Of a stretch of DNA of 8,956 nt, positions 1 through 6,228 are shown piece after piece. This stretch comes from an uncultured Alphaproteobacteria bacterium. GTDB taxonomy: Bacteria > Pseudomonadota > Alphaproteobacteria > Caulobacterales > Parvularculaceae. The translations under genes and the position numbers were made by a program. Under the pieces are notes generated by a model, which did no database searches, was not told where the DNA came from, and saw nothing but the letters and a program-made list of their open reading frames with translations. The stretch covers positions 1 through 8,956 of the forward strand of contig CALKYG010000451.1 in NCBI GenBank assembly GCA_938003575.1. Reading direction: 5' to 3'. The first letter of the stretch is position 1; each line of letters starts with the position of its first letter.

Positions 1-138
1 GAAAAGACGCTCGGTCAGATCAGGCCTGGATACGTCGCCGACATCGTCGCGGTCGACGGCGATCCGCTTTCCGATGTGACCGTTCTTGAGACCGTCCGTT
101 TCGTCATGAAAGACGGCGTCGTCTACAGAAACGATTAA
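1..138 (+). CDS. Amidohydrolase, C-terminal end (partial)
   Basis: The first 45 codons visible are the C-terminus of a protein that starts to the left of the window. The residues show the typical closing strand set of the amidohydrolase (metal-dependent hydrolase, imidazolonepropionase-like) superfamily: a G-x-I-x-x-G-x-x-ADIV-x-V-x-GDPL segment (residues 5-23 of the visible part) followed by V-x-x-V-x-x-V-M-K-D-G-V-x-Y. This part belongs to the small beta-sandwich domain that wraps around the TIM-barrel; the metal-binding His residues lie off the window, so the substrate cannot be read. Cytosolic or secreted location cannot be judged. The stop lies 26 bp before the DUF819 start, so the two are probably co-transcribed and the transporter-like neighbour may carry the substrate or product of this hydrolase (inference). 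Confidence 0.85.
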   Translation, partial: EKTLGQIRPGYVADIVAVDGDPLSDVTVLETVRFVMKDGVVYRND

Positions 139-151
139 GCGACAATCAATT

Positions 152-158
152 GGGAGAG
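152..158 (+). promoter_or_regulatory. Shine-Dalgarno that sets the DUF819 start
   Basis: GGGAGAG lies 6 bp before the ATG at 165. A longer reading frame opens at a TTG at 150, but that codon is followed at once by this ribosome binding site, so the ATG at 165 is the better start. Confidence 0.7.
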
Positions 159-164
159 AATGCG

Positions 165-1415
165 ATGGCGGAGCATGCGCTGCTCACGAATGACGCGGTT
201 GTTTTCGGCCTGCTGGCGGCCATTCTGGGGCTCGTGTTCTGGACATCGGAATCGGGGTCGCCGTTCTTCAAGCGGTTCTACTCGATATTTCCGCCGCTCC
301 TGCTGTGTTATTTTCTCCCGTCGCTGCTGACATCGTTCGGCGTCGTCAATCCTGAGGAATCGAATCTCTATTTCGTCGCGTCGCGGTACCTTCTGCCGGC
401 GGCGCTTGTGATCCTGACGATGGTCGCCGACCTGCCGGCCACGCTCAAGCTCGGGCCGAAAGCGCTTGTCATGTTTTTCACCGGCACGATCGGCGTCGTC
501 GTCGGCGGGCCGATCGCGATCCTCGCCGCCAGTCTCATTGCGCCCGGTCTTTTCGGCGCAGAAGGTCCGGACGCCGTCTGGCGCGGCATGGCGACGCTCG
601 CCGGAAGCTGGATCGGCGGCGCGGCGAACCAGACCGCCATCCGCGAGATATTCGGCACGGGGGCGAACGCGTTTTCCATCTGGGTCGCGGTCGACGTCCT
701 CGTCGCCAATGTCTGGATGGCGATCCTGCTCGCGATGGCGGCCAACAACGTCAAGGTGGACAAATGGCTCAAGGCCGACGCGTCCGCCGTGGAAGACGTG
801 AAACGCCGGGCGGAATCCTATGAGGCTGAACACGCGCGCATCCCGACGCTCAAGGACCTGATCCTTATTCTCGCGGTCGGATTCGGCGTCACGGGTCTTT
901 CCCATTTCGGCGCGGACTTGCTTGCGCCGTTTTTCAAGCAAAGATTTCCGGATGCGGCGCAGTTCAGCGTTCATTCGACTTTCTTCTGGATCGTGGTGAT
1001 CGCAACCGCAGTCGGCGTGTTTCTGTCGTTCACACGGGTCAGAAGCCTGCAAGGCGCGGGGGCGACGAAAGTCGGCTCCGTCTTCGTGTATGTTCTTGTG
1101 GCGACGGTCGGTCTCAACATGAACATTCGCGCGCTCGCGGAGACGCCGGCGTTTTTCCTGATCGGCGCGCTGTGGATCTCGATCCATGCGGGACTGTTGA
1201 TCCTTGTCGCAAAGCTGATCCGGGCGCCGAGCTTTTTCCTCGCGGTCGGCAGCCAGGCGAATATCGGCGGCGCCGCATCTGCGCCGGTCGTCGCCGCGGC
1301 GTTTCATCCGAGCCTTGCGCCGGTCGGCGTGCTGCTCGCGGTGCTCGGCTATGTCGTCGGCACGTTCGGCGCGTGGATTTGCGGTCAGCTGATGAGGCTC
1401 ATCGTTGGACAATAA
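165..1415 (+). CDS. DUF819 family polytopic membrane protein
   Basis: A 416-residue protein of about ten or more hydrophobic segments, matching the DUF819 (YjcL-like) family by its overall layout and by paired Gly-rich signatures. It belongs in the inner membrane; the family is widely suspected to be a transporter, but I know of no firm substrate. Residues 148-164 carry GSWIGGAANQTAI and residues 362-375 carry GSQANIGGAASAP, each followed by a hydrophobic span. This looks like an internal duplication, with one motif in each half, as in secondary carriers with two pseudo-symmetric repeats. A hydrophilic, charged loop lies at about 197-228 between the halves. The start is the ATG with GGGAGAG 6 bp upstream. 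It sits 26 bp after the amidohydrolase and its last codons overlap the start of the PAP2 gene, so the three genes are likely an operon and translation may be coupled. Confidence 0.85.
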   Translation: MAEHALLTNDAVVFGLLAAILGLVFWTSESGSPFFKRFYSIFPPLLLCYFLPSLLTSFGVVNPEESNLYFVASRYLLPAALVILTMVADLPATLKLGPKALVMFFTGTIGVVVGGPIAILAASLIAPGLFGAEGPDAVWRGMATLAGSWIGGAANQTAIREIFGTGANAFSIWVAVDVLVANVWMAILLAMAANNVKVDKWLKADASAVEDVKRRAESYEAEHARIPTLKDLILILAVGFGVTGLSHFGADLLAPFFKQRFPDAAQFSVHSTFFWIVVIATAVGVFLSFTRVRSLQGAGATKVGSVFVYVLVATVGLNMNIRALAETPAFFLIGALWISIHAGLLILVAKLIRAPSFFLAVGSQANIGGAASAPVVAAAFHPSLAPVGVLLAVLGYVVGTFGAWICGQLMRLIVGQ

Positions 1416-2082
1416 GGCTCGCCCCGAAAGAATGACGGCGCCGCGGTCGCTGTTCCTTCTGGCGGCGGCGGGCGGCGCGCTTTTCATATTCGCCGCGACG
1501 GCGAGCCTCGTTGCGACGGGCTCGACGCATGCCTTTGACGAGAGCGTGCTCGTTGCGCTCCGCACAAACGGCGATCTCGCCAGGCCGGTCGGTCCTGACT
1601 GGATGGCGTCCGCCGCGCGGGAGGTGACCGCGCTCGGCGGAACGCCGCTGCTGACGCTGATGACCATTCTTCTCGCCGGCTATTTCGCGGCGAGACGCGA
1701 GGCGCGCATGATCGCGATTCTGCTCGCCGCCGTCATCGGACAGACATTGCTGTCGCACCTTCTGAAAGACATATTCGGACGGGACCGTCCGGACGTTGTT
1801 CCGCATCTTGTCGAGGCGACCAGCAAATCGTTTCCAAGCGGTCATTCGACGAGCGCGGCCGCCGTTTATCTGACGCTCGCCGCGTTCATTGCGCGCGAGA
1901 CGGGGGAGCGCGTCGTCAGGAACTATATCTTTTTCGTCGCTGTTGCGCTCGCGCTGCTGATCGGCGCAAGCCGCGTCTATCTCGGCGTGCACTATCCGAC
2001 CGATGTTATCGGCGGATTGAGCTTCGGCGCGGCGTGGGCGGCGATCGTGCTGATCGCCGCCGGCCGTTTCGAGAGGATTTAG
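1405..2082 (+). CDS. PAP2-family membrane phosphatase
   Basis: A 225-residue type 2 phosphatidic acid phosphatase (PAP2/lipid phosphate phosphatase) domain protein. All three signature blocks are present: K-x6-RP (K121 to R128-P129, KDIFGRDRP), PSGH (144-147, with the acid/base H147) and SR-x5-H-x3-D (S189, R190, nucleophile H196, D200). About five or six membrane spans surround them, so it should hydrolyse a phosphomonoester or diphosphate of a lipid (phosphatidate, PG-phosphate or undecaprenyl diphosphate) at the periplasmic face of the inner membrane; which one cannot be told from sequence. The start shown is the TTG at 1405, with GAGG 7 bp upstream and an 11-bp overlap with the DUF819 gene. 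The ATG at 1432 (M10) is the alternative, but its only purine run, GAAAG, is too close to it. The 3' end overlaps the convergent permease by 4 bp. Confidence 0.9.
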   Translation: MDNKARPERMTAPRSLFLLAAAGGALFIFAATASLVATGSTHAFDESVLVALRTNGDLARPVGPDWMASAAREVTALGGTPLLTLMTILLAGYFAARREARMIAILLAAVIGQTLLSHLLKDIFGRDRPDVVPHLVEATSKSFPSGHSTSAAAVYLTLAAFIARETGERVVRNYIFFVAVALALLIGASRVYLGVHYPTDVIGGLSFGAAWAAIVLIAAGRFERI

Positions 2083-3605
2083 GCCTTCGCCTTCCGGCCG
2101 GCCTTGCCGATTTCGGAATTGTGCGTGCCGTAAAGGAAGTAGATCACGATCGCGGCGACAATGTAATACGCGAAGAACGTCAGAACGCGCATCTCGACCG
2201 TCGTGATGAGATAAAGGCACGACCCAATGCCGAGGATCGGCACGATCGGATAGAGCGGAACCTTGAAGCCGCGCTCAAGATCCGGGCGCGAGTTCCGAAG
2301 ATAAATGACGGTCAGGCAGACGACCGCGAACGCCGCAAGCGTGCCGACCGACGTGAGATCGCCAAGCGTGTTGATGTCGAAGACGCCCGCCGCGATGGCG
2401 ACGATGATCCCGACAAGGATCGTGTTGATCCAGGGCGTCTTGAAGCGCGCATGGACGCGGCCGAAGACGCCGGGGAGAAGCCCGTCCTTCGCCATCGTGT
2501 AGAAAATGCGCGTCTGGCCGTACATCAGCACCAGAATGACCGAGGTGAGGCCGGCGATCGCGCCGAGCTTGATCGCCATCTTGAACCACGCCCAGTTCGC
2601 CGGGAGCGCATTGACGGCGTCGGCGACCGGCGCCGGCGTGTTGAGGTCCTTGTAGTTGACGAGAAGCGTCAGGACCGCCGCCGTCCCGATGTACAGGATG
2701 GTGCAGACGACCAGCGAGCCGATAATGCCGAACGGCATGTCCCGTTTCGGATTCTTCGCTTCCTGACCGGCCGTCGAGACGGCCTCGAAACCGATATAGG
2801 CGAAGAACACGATGGAGGCCGCGCGCATGACGCCGCCTATGCCGAATTCGCCGCGCTCGCCGGTCGGCTCCGGAATGAACGGGTCCCAGTTCGGCAGGAA
2901 TTTTTCCGGCGTCTGCATGATCACCCAGCCGCCGATGAGGATGAAGGCGACGATGACCGATCCCTTGATGACGACGATGATGTTGTTCGCCGTCGCCGAT
3001 TCCGAAACGCCGACGACCAGCAGGCTCATGATCGCGAGACAGACGAGCAGCGCGGGCAGGTTGAGGATGGTGTTGACGGTCTCGCCTTCGAAGGACTGAA
3101 CCGTATGGCCGATCGGGCCGGTGAATTCGGGCGGAATGATGATGCCGAAATCGTGCAGAAGGCTGACGAAATACCCGCCCCATCCGACGGCGACGACCGA
3201 GGCGGCGAGCCCGTATTCGAGAAGGAGCAGGGCGCCCATCATCCACGCGGCGAATTCGCCGAGCGTCGCATAGGAATAGGTGTAGGCGGAGCCGGAGACC
3301 GGCAGGACCGACGCGAGTTCTGCGTAGCAGAGTCCCGCGAATGCGCAGACGAGACCGGCGACGAGGAAGGACAGCATGACCGCGGGGCCTGCATGCAGCG
3401 CCGCCGCATTGCCGGTCCTGACGAAGATGCCGGCGCCGATGATGCAGCCGATGCCGAGGAACAGGAGGTTCCAGGGACCGAGCGTCTTTTTCAGCTCGCC
3501 GCGGTCATATTCGGCTTGCACCTGCTCGATCGACTTTCGCCGTATCCAGCCGCTGGCGAATGCCGGGCGCGTTTCGATCTTCGGACCCTTGGTGTTGTCT
3601 GTCAT
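2079..3605 (-). CDS. APC-superfamily amino acid permease (CAT/YfnA-like)
   Basis: A 508-residue inner-membrane permease of the amino acid-polyamine-organocation superfamily, closest in feel to the cationic amino acid transporter/YfnA branch. Helix 1 carries the unwound substrate-site motif GIGCIIGAGIF (51-61). CYAELAS-x-LPVSGSAY (93-108) marks helix 3 and its neighbouring segment. FFAYIGFEAVST (267-278) followed by KNPKRDMP (284-291) is the conserved helix 6 region, and GQTRIFYTMAKDGLLP (363-378) is the helix 8 region. Around twelve spans are visible. The soluble 40-residue N-terminus is typical. The ATG has a strong GGGAGGG 6 bp upstream. Substrate is likely an amino acid taken up with protons, but residue-level specificity cannot be assigned. 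It is convergent with the PAP2 gene (4-bp overlap) and divergent from DUF6265, with a dyad-rich leader that may carry its control. Confidence 0.92.
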   Translation of the reverse strand: MTDNTKGPKIETRPAFASGWIRRKSIEQVQAEYDRGELKKTLGPWNLLFLGIGCIIGAGIFVRTGNAAALHAGPAVMLSFLVAGLVCAFAGLCYAELASVLPVSGSAYTYSYATLGEFAAWMMGALLLLEYGLAASVVAVGWGGYFVSLLHDFGIIIPPEFTGPIGHTVQSFEGETVNTILNLPALLVCLAIMSLLVVGVSESATANNIIVVIKGSVIVAFILIGGWVIMQTPEKFLPNWDPFIPEPTGERGEFGIGGVMRAASIVFFAYIGFEAVSTAGQEAKNPKRDMPFGIIGSLVVCTILYIGTAAVLTLLVNYKDLNTPAPVADAVNALPANWAWFKMAIKLGAIAGLTSVILVLMYGQTRIFYTMAKDGLLPGVFGRVHARFKTPWINTILVGIIVAIAAGVFDINTLGDLTSVGTLAAFAVVCLTVIYLRNSRPDLERGFKVPLYPIVPILGIGSCLYLITTVEMRVLTFFAYYIVAAIVIYFLYGTHNSEIGKAGRKAKA

Positions 3606-3611
3606 TCAAAT

Positions 3612-3618
3612 CCCTCCC
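3612..3618 (-). promoter_or_regulatory. Strong Shine-Dalgarno of the permease
   Basis: On the minus strand GGGAGGG stands 6 bp before the permease ATG (3605-3603), fixing this as the start. Confidence 0.7.
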
Positions 3619-3688
3619 GCTCTTCGCGGCGCCATGTGCTCGTTAACAAGACGGCGCCGCTCCACCCCGACCCTCGGGGTCCGACGCC

Positions 3689-3708
3689 GCCGGAAATTGC
3701 CGGAAATT
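3689..3708. repeat. Perfect 10-bp tandem repeat GCCGGAAATT x2
   Basis: Two adjacent identical copies, one helical turn apart, about 85-100 bp upstream of the permease start. The spacing of exactly 10 bp would place both copies on the same face of the helix, as for a protein binding two direct half-sites. Function unknown; could be chance in GC-rich DNA. Confidence 0.6.
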
Positions 3709-3866
3709 CCCCCGACCCGACCGTAGGCCGGGCACAGTGCCCCGATTTCCTGATTTTGCAAGGGCTTGCGCGGCTCCCGCGAATGAAGTGGGATCGGTTC
3801 CGCCTTTGATGGGCGGGGACGACGCCGGCTGAACCTGCTGCAATCTGACTTCAAATGAGGGCGTTC

Positions 3867-4391
3867 ATGCGAAAATTCCGGAGTTTGTGGCTGCTCCTGC
3901 CGATTTTGGCGCCGGCGGCTGACGCCGCCGCGTCGGAACTCGAGGTGAGGACGCTGGCCGGCCAGCCGTCGCCGCCGGCGGCGATCGACAAGGTCGCGTT
4001 CCTGACCGGACACTGGATCGGCGAAGGGCTTGGCGCCTGCGCCGAGGAAATCATGGCCCCGGCTTCAGGGGGACAGATCATGGGCATGTTCCGCCAGATG
4101 AAGCCCGGCGGCGGCCTCAGGTTTTATGAATTCTACCAGATTGCTGAAAGCGACGGCTCGCTTGTCCTGAAAATCAAGCACTTCAATCCCGACCTCACCG
4201 GCTGGGAGGAAAAGGATGAAACGGTCGATTTTCCACTTGTCGCGATTGAGGGAACGACAGCGTATTTTGACGGGCTGACATTTTCGCGCGTCGGGAAGAA
4301 AGAGTTCAGATCCGCCGTCCGGGTGGAGGGGCAGGGCGTCGTCTCATTCGCCATGCGCTCTGCGCGACGCGGCGAAGCCTGTCCGGGCTGA
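3867..4391 (+). CDS. Secreted DUF6265 family protein
   Basis: A 174-residue protein beginning with a signal peptide (basic MRKFR, then a hydrophobic stretch through residue 19, with a likely cleavage in the Ala run near 20-23), so it is exported to the periplasm. The mature part shows the DUF6265 pattern: FLTGHWIGEGLG (45-56), then E60/E61 and a GG-x-IMGMFR segment (68-76), then alternating strands such as FYEFYQIAE and LVLKIKHFNPDLTGWEEKDE, suggesting a lipocalin- or fatty-acid-binding-like beta-barrel. The family has no established function. I prefer the ATG at 3867 because GAGGG sits 5 bp ahead and the signal peptide begins there; an in-frame ATG at 3855 would add four residues. The gene stands alone, divergent from the permease and 137 bp before the MpaB-like gene. 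Confidence 0.8.
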   Translation: MRKFRSLWLLLPILAPAADAAASELEVRTLAGQPSPPAAIDKVAFLTGHWIGEGLGACAEEIMAPASGGQIMGMFRQMKPGGGLRFYEFYQIAESDGSLVLKIKHFNPDLTGWEEKDETVDFPLVAIEGTTAYFDGLTFSRVGKKEFRSAVRVEGQGVVSFAMRSARRGEACPG

Positions 4392-4528
4392 ACCGGCGCA
4401 GGCTCTTTCCGGCTGGTTCGAAAATCCGGACGGCTGCCGGCCGACGGCCCGATATTCCGGGTTCAGGCCGCAATTCGGCTGCATTGACCGTCAGAATGGC
4501 GCATCATGTCTCTTGAGTGCGTCCCGCG

Positions 4529-5467
4529 ATGAGCATCCGCAAAGTCAGAAGCGTTCTTTCGGCGCCGCTGCGCTCGCGACTCGACCGGGCGGCGCTGGCG
4601 TTTCTCGCCGGCGAGGGCGTTCCCTCGATTGATTTTTCATCGCCGGCGGGCGAGTCGGCGCTCGTCTCCCCTGATTCCGTTTCCTGGCGCGTCTTCAAGA
4701 ACCCTGTCGCGCTTTTCATCGGCGGCGTCGCGGCGGTCATCCTTGAGCTTGCCGAGCCGCGCGTCAGAAGCGGGGTATGGGAGCATACGACCTTCAGATC
4801 GGACCCGGTCGCCCGATTGCGCCGCACGGGGCTCGCGGCGATGGTCACTGTGTACGCCGCGCGCAGCGTTGCGGAAAAGATGATTGCGCGCGTGCGCCGC
4901 CTTCATGACCGGATCGAAGGGGAGACCCCGGACGGCGAGGCGTATCGCGCAAACGATCCGGACCTTCTGCGCTGGGTTCAGGCGACGGCGGCGTTCGGTT
5001 TCCTCGAAGCGTATTGCACCTATGTCGCGCCGGTCAGCGACGCCGACCGCGAACGGTATTTTCTCGAAGGCGGCGCGGCGGCGCGGCTCTATGGGGTGGA
5101 ATCGCCGCCGAAGTCGGATACGGAATGGCGTGACTTGTACGACTCAATGAAGCCGCGCTTTCAGCGCTCGCCGGTCATTTTTGAATTTCTCGACATCATG
5201 CGGCGGGCGCCTGCGCTTCCGGGCGCGCTTCGTCTGGCGCAGGGCATGCTGATCAGGGCGGCGGTTGAAATCACGCCGGCGGACGCGCGCACGGCGCTTG
5301 GCCTTGACGCTTCCTTCGGGCTTGGCGGTTTTGAGAAAGCCGTCGTCCGCGAAATGGGCGTTCGCGCCGACCGCTGGGCCTTGCCGTCGGCGCCCGCAGC
5401 GCAAGCCTGCGTCCGCATGGGAAGGCCGGCGGACTGGCTATACCGCGGCGGCCGGAACGCCGGTTGA
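4529..5467 (+). CDS. MpaB/DUF2236 family oxygenase
   Basis: A 312-residue member of the oxygenase MpaB/rubber-oxygenase catalytic domain family (DUF2236), helical heme proteins related to latex-clearing protein and fungal MpaB. The family blocks are in order: SWRVFKNPVALFIGG (52-66) and LELAEPRVRSGVWEHTTF (72-89, with H86), DPVARLRRT (92-100), RVRRLHDRIEG (121-131, with H125), YRANDPDLLRWVQAT (139-153), and a C-terminal FEFLDIMRRAPALP (218-231). Expected activity is O2-dependent, but the substrate is unknown. Where many relatives have WVHAT, this protein has WVQAT. No signal peptide is evident. The ATG at 4529 is chosen although its Shine-Dalgarno is weak; a GTG at 4517 would add four residues. 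The gene is convergent with the hydroxylase gene, with only 21 bp between stops and no clear terminator. Confidence 0.85.
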   Translation: MSIRKVRSVLSAPLRSRLDRAALAFLAGEGVPSIDFSSPAGESALVSPDSVSWRVFKNPVALFIGGVAAVILELAEPRVRSGVWEHTTFRSDPVARLRRTGLAAMVTVYAARSVAEKMIARVRRLHDRIEGETPDGEAYRANDPDLLRWVQATAAFGFLEAYCTYVAPVSDADRERYFLEGGAAARLYGVESPPKSDTEWRDLYDSMKPRFQRSPVIFEFLDIMRRAPALPGALRLAQGMLIRAAVEITPADARTALGLDASFGLGGFEKAVVREMGVRADRWALPSAPAAQACVRMGRPADWLYRGGRNAG

Positions 5468-5488
5468 GAACGCGCCCGCGCGCCCCGT

Positions 5489-6148
5489 CTATTCGCCCCA
5501 GCGGCGGAGAAGATTGTTCCGGACATTGGCGAGACGGTCGCGAATATCACCCGGCGCGCGGGCGACGGCGAGATCGGCGCCGATGCGGTCAAGATCGAAA
5601 AGGACCGCGCGTTCATCCGGCGAGCGCACCCGGCTCTTGATCCATCCGACGCAGGCGATGCGCGCGCCGCGCGTCACCTTTGAAACCCGGTGCAGGCTCG
5701 TCGACGGATAAAGAACAAGCGACCCCGCGGGCAGCCTGACGCGGTCTTCCGCGCCGGCGCTGTCGATGACGAGGTCTCCGCCGTCATACTCATCGGGTCC
5801 CGACAAAAAAAGCGTGAAGGAAAGATCGGTGCGGACGCCGTCGACATAGGCGGCGTCGACATGCGAGCCGTATTCCATCCCTTCGCCATAGCGGTTGAGC
5901 ATGATGCGCGCGAGCCGGTCGGGCTGCGCCGCGCTCCTGAGCGTTTCGTTCGAAAGGATAGCGGCTGCGAGCGTGTCGAGCGCGCCCTTTGCGGGCCCGG
6001 CGGCGAGCGCCTGTTGGTTGGTCTTCGCCGCCCTGGCGCGGCCGAGCGCGGTTTCACGGCCGTCGCTCCAGAAACCGGGGGCGCTTGCAGCCTCGCGCAC
6101 GGCGTCGATCATGGGGGCGTCGATGATGTCGGCGATTTGAAACAGCAT
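5489..6148 (-). CDS. PiuC/YbiX-type Fe(II)/2-oxoglutarate dioxygenase (PKHD-type hydroxylase)
   Basis: A 219-residue non-heme iron dioxygenase of the PKHD-type hydroxylase family (PiuC/YbiX), close to the usual length of about 225. The double-stranded beta-helix core carries the iron facial triad H96-x-D98 (in YGSHVDAAY) and H153 (in YPSTSLHRV), with R163 of TRGAR as the likely 2-oxoglutarate anchor. The RTDLSFTLFLSGPDEYDGGDL block (106-126 region) and the LPAGSLVLYPSTSLHRV block are highly typical. Family members are iron-regulated and commonly sit beside TonB-dependent siderophore receptors; their substrate is not settled. No receptor gene is next to it here. The C-terminal 45 residues form the family's helical tail. 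The ATG at 6148 has only a poor Shine-Dalgarno. It is divergent from the lipoprotein across 80 bp with palindromic half-sites, hinting at metal control. Confidence 0.9.
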   Translation of the reverse strand: MLFQIADIIDAPMIDAVREAASAPGFWSDGRETALGRARAAKTNQQALAAGPAKGALDTLAAAILSNETLRSAAQPDRLARIMLNRYGEGMEYGSHVDAAYVDGVRTDLSFTLFLSGPDEYDGGDLVIDSAGAEDRVRLPAGSLVLYPSTSLHRVSKVTRGARIACVGWIKSRVRSPDERAVLFDLDRIGADLAVARAPGDIRDRLANVRNNLLRRWGE

Positions 6149-6157
6149 GGTCCGATG

Positions 6158-6180
6158 TGCGACTAAGTCGCGATTGCGAC
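6158..6180. promoter_or_regulatory. Candidate Fur-like operator: overlapping GCGAC inverted repeats
   Basis: GCGACT-A-AGTCGC (6159-6171) is a perfect dyad with a one-base centre. It overlaps a second dyad, GTCGC-GATT-GCGAC (6167-6180), giving three half-sites in alternating orientation. Compared with the known 7-1-7 Fur pattern TGAGAATCATTCTCA, the 15-mer at 6158-6172 keeps 9 of 15 bases with the same symmetry. The site is 10 bp from the hydroxylase start and covers the -35 of the lipoprotein promoter, a good place for a repressor of both. Assignment to Fur is inference; another metalloregulator is equally possible. Confidence 0.5.
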
Positions 6181-6201
6181 AGGGGCTCCGCCCTGTATGA
6201 T
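6174..6201 (+). promoter_or_regulatory. Candidate sigma-70 promoter for the lipoprotein
   Basis: TTGCGA (6174-6179) and TATGAT (6196-6201) are spaced by 16 bp and match the consensus at 4/6 and 5/6. Transcription would begin near 6208, leaving a leader of about 20 nt before the ATG at 6229. The -35 lies inside the inverted-repeat cluster. Confidence 0.45.
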
Positions 6202-6215
6202 GCCCGCGCTTTTGA

Positions 6216-6221
6216 AAGGGA
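6216..6221 (+). promoter_or_regulatory. Shine-Dalgarno that sets the lipoprotein start
   Basis: AAGGGA sits 7 bp before the ATG at 6229. The reading frame stays open upstream to 6157, but the lipoprotein signal peptide and this site both argue for 6229. Confidence 0.65.
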
Positions 6222-6228
6222 ACAACGC

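Larger units (their letters stand above)
3606..3866. promoter_or_regulatory. Divergent intergenic control region, dyad-rich
   Basis: This 261-bp spacer separates the divergent permease and DUF6265 genes, so it must hold both promoters. I see no convincing sigma-70 hexamer pair. It does contain a cluster of short symmetric elements: ACCCCGA-CCC-TCGGGGT (3664-3680), a tandem direct repeat of GCCGGAAATT (3689-3698 and 3699-3708), GGGCAC-A-GTGCCC (3730-3742), GCAAG-GG-CTTGC (3758-3769) and CGCGG-CTC-CCGCG (3769-3781). Any of these could be a repressor operator or a leader hairpin for the permease. Open frames on the minus strand here have no family look and are probably chance. Confidence 0.5.
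6149..6228. promoter_or_regulatory. Shared divergent promoter region, hydroxylase/lipoprotein
   Basis: These 80 bp must drive both the hydroxylase (leftward) and the lipoprotein (rightward). They contain overlapping GCGAC-type inverted repeats at 6159-6180, a CAGGG-6-CCCTG hairpin at 6180-6195, a plausible rightward promoter at 6174-6201 and the lipoprotein Shine-Dalgarno AAGGGA at 6216-6221. A leftward promoter is not clear by eye. Confidence 0.6.

Noticed and set aside
135..1667. A 510-codon minus-strand frame across the DUF819 gene
   Set aside because: Composition is charged and low in hydrophobics with no recognisable domain, spans two real plus-strand genes, and is explained as an antisense shadow.
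3640..3646. GTTAAC as a CtrA half-site upstream of the permease
   Set aside because: Only one half of the TTAA-N7-TTAA pattern is present.
2034..3809. A 591-codon open frame antisense to the permease
   Set aside because: Its product is Arg/Asp-rich with no family features, while the minus strand encodes a complete permease with all motifs and a strong Shine-Dalgarno. GC-rich third-position bias keeps the antisense frame open.
3643..3843. A 66-codon minus-strand frame in the permease/DUF6265 spacer
   Set aside because: No family likeness or good ribosome site; it reads through the dyads and looks like translated non-coding DNA.
3606..3866. A known riboswitch (glycine, guanidine) in the permease leader
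   Set aside because: The hairpins lack the conserved loop and core motifs of the classes I know, so no riboswitch is called.
4392..4528. Possible terminator and promoter between DUF6265 and the DUF2236 gene (TTGACC at 4484-4489, GGCC-GAC-GGCC at 4439-4449)
   Set aside because: No -10 at a fitting distance from TTGACC, and no stem followed by a T-run.
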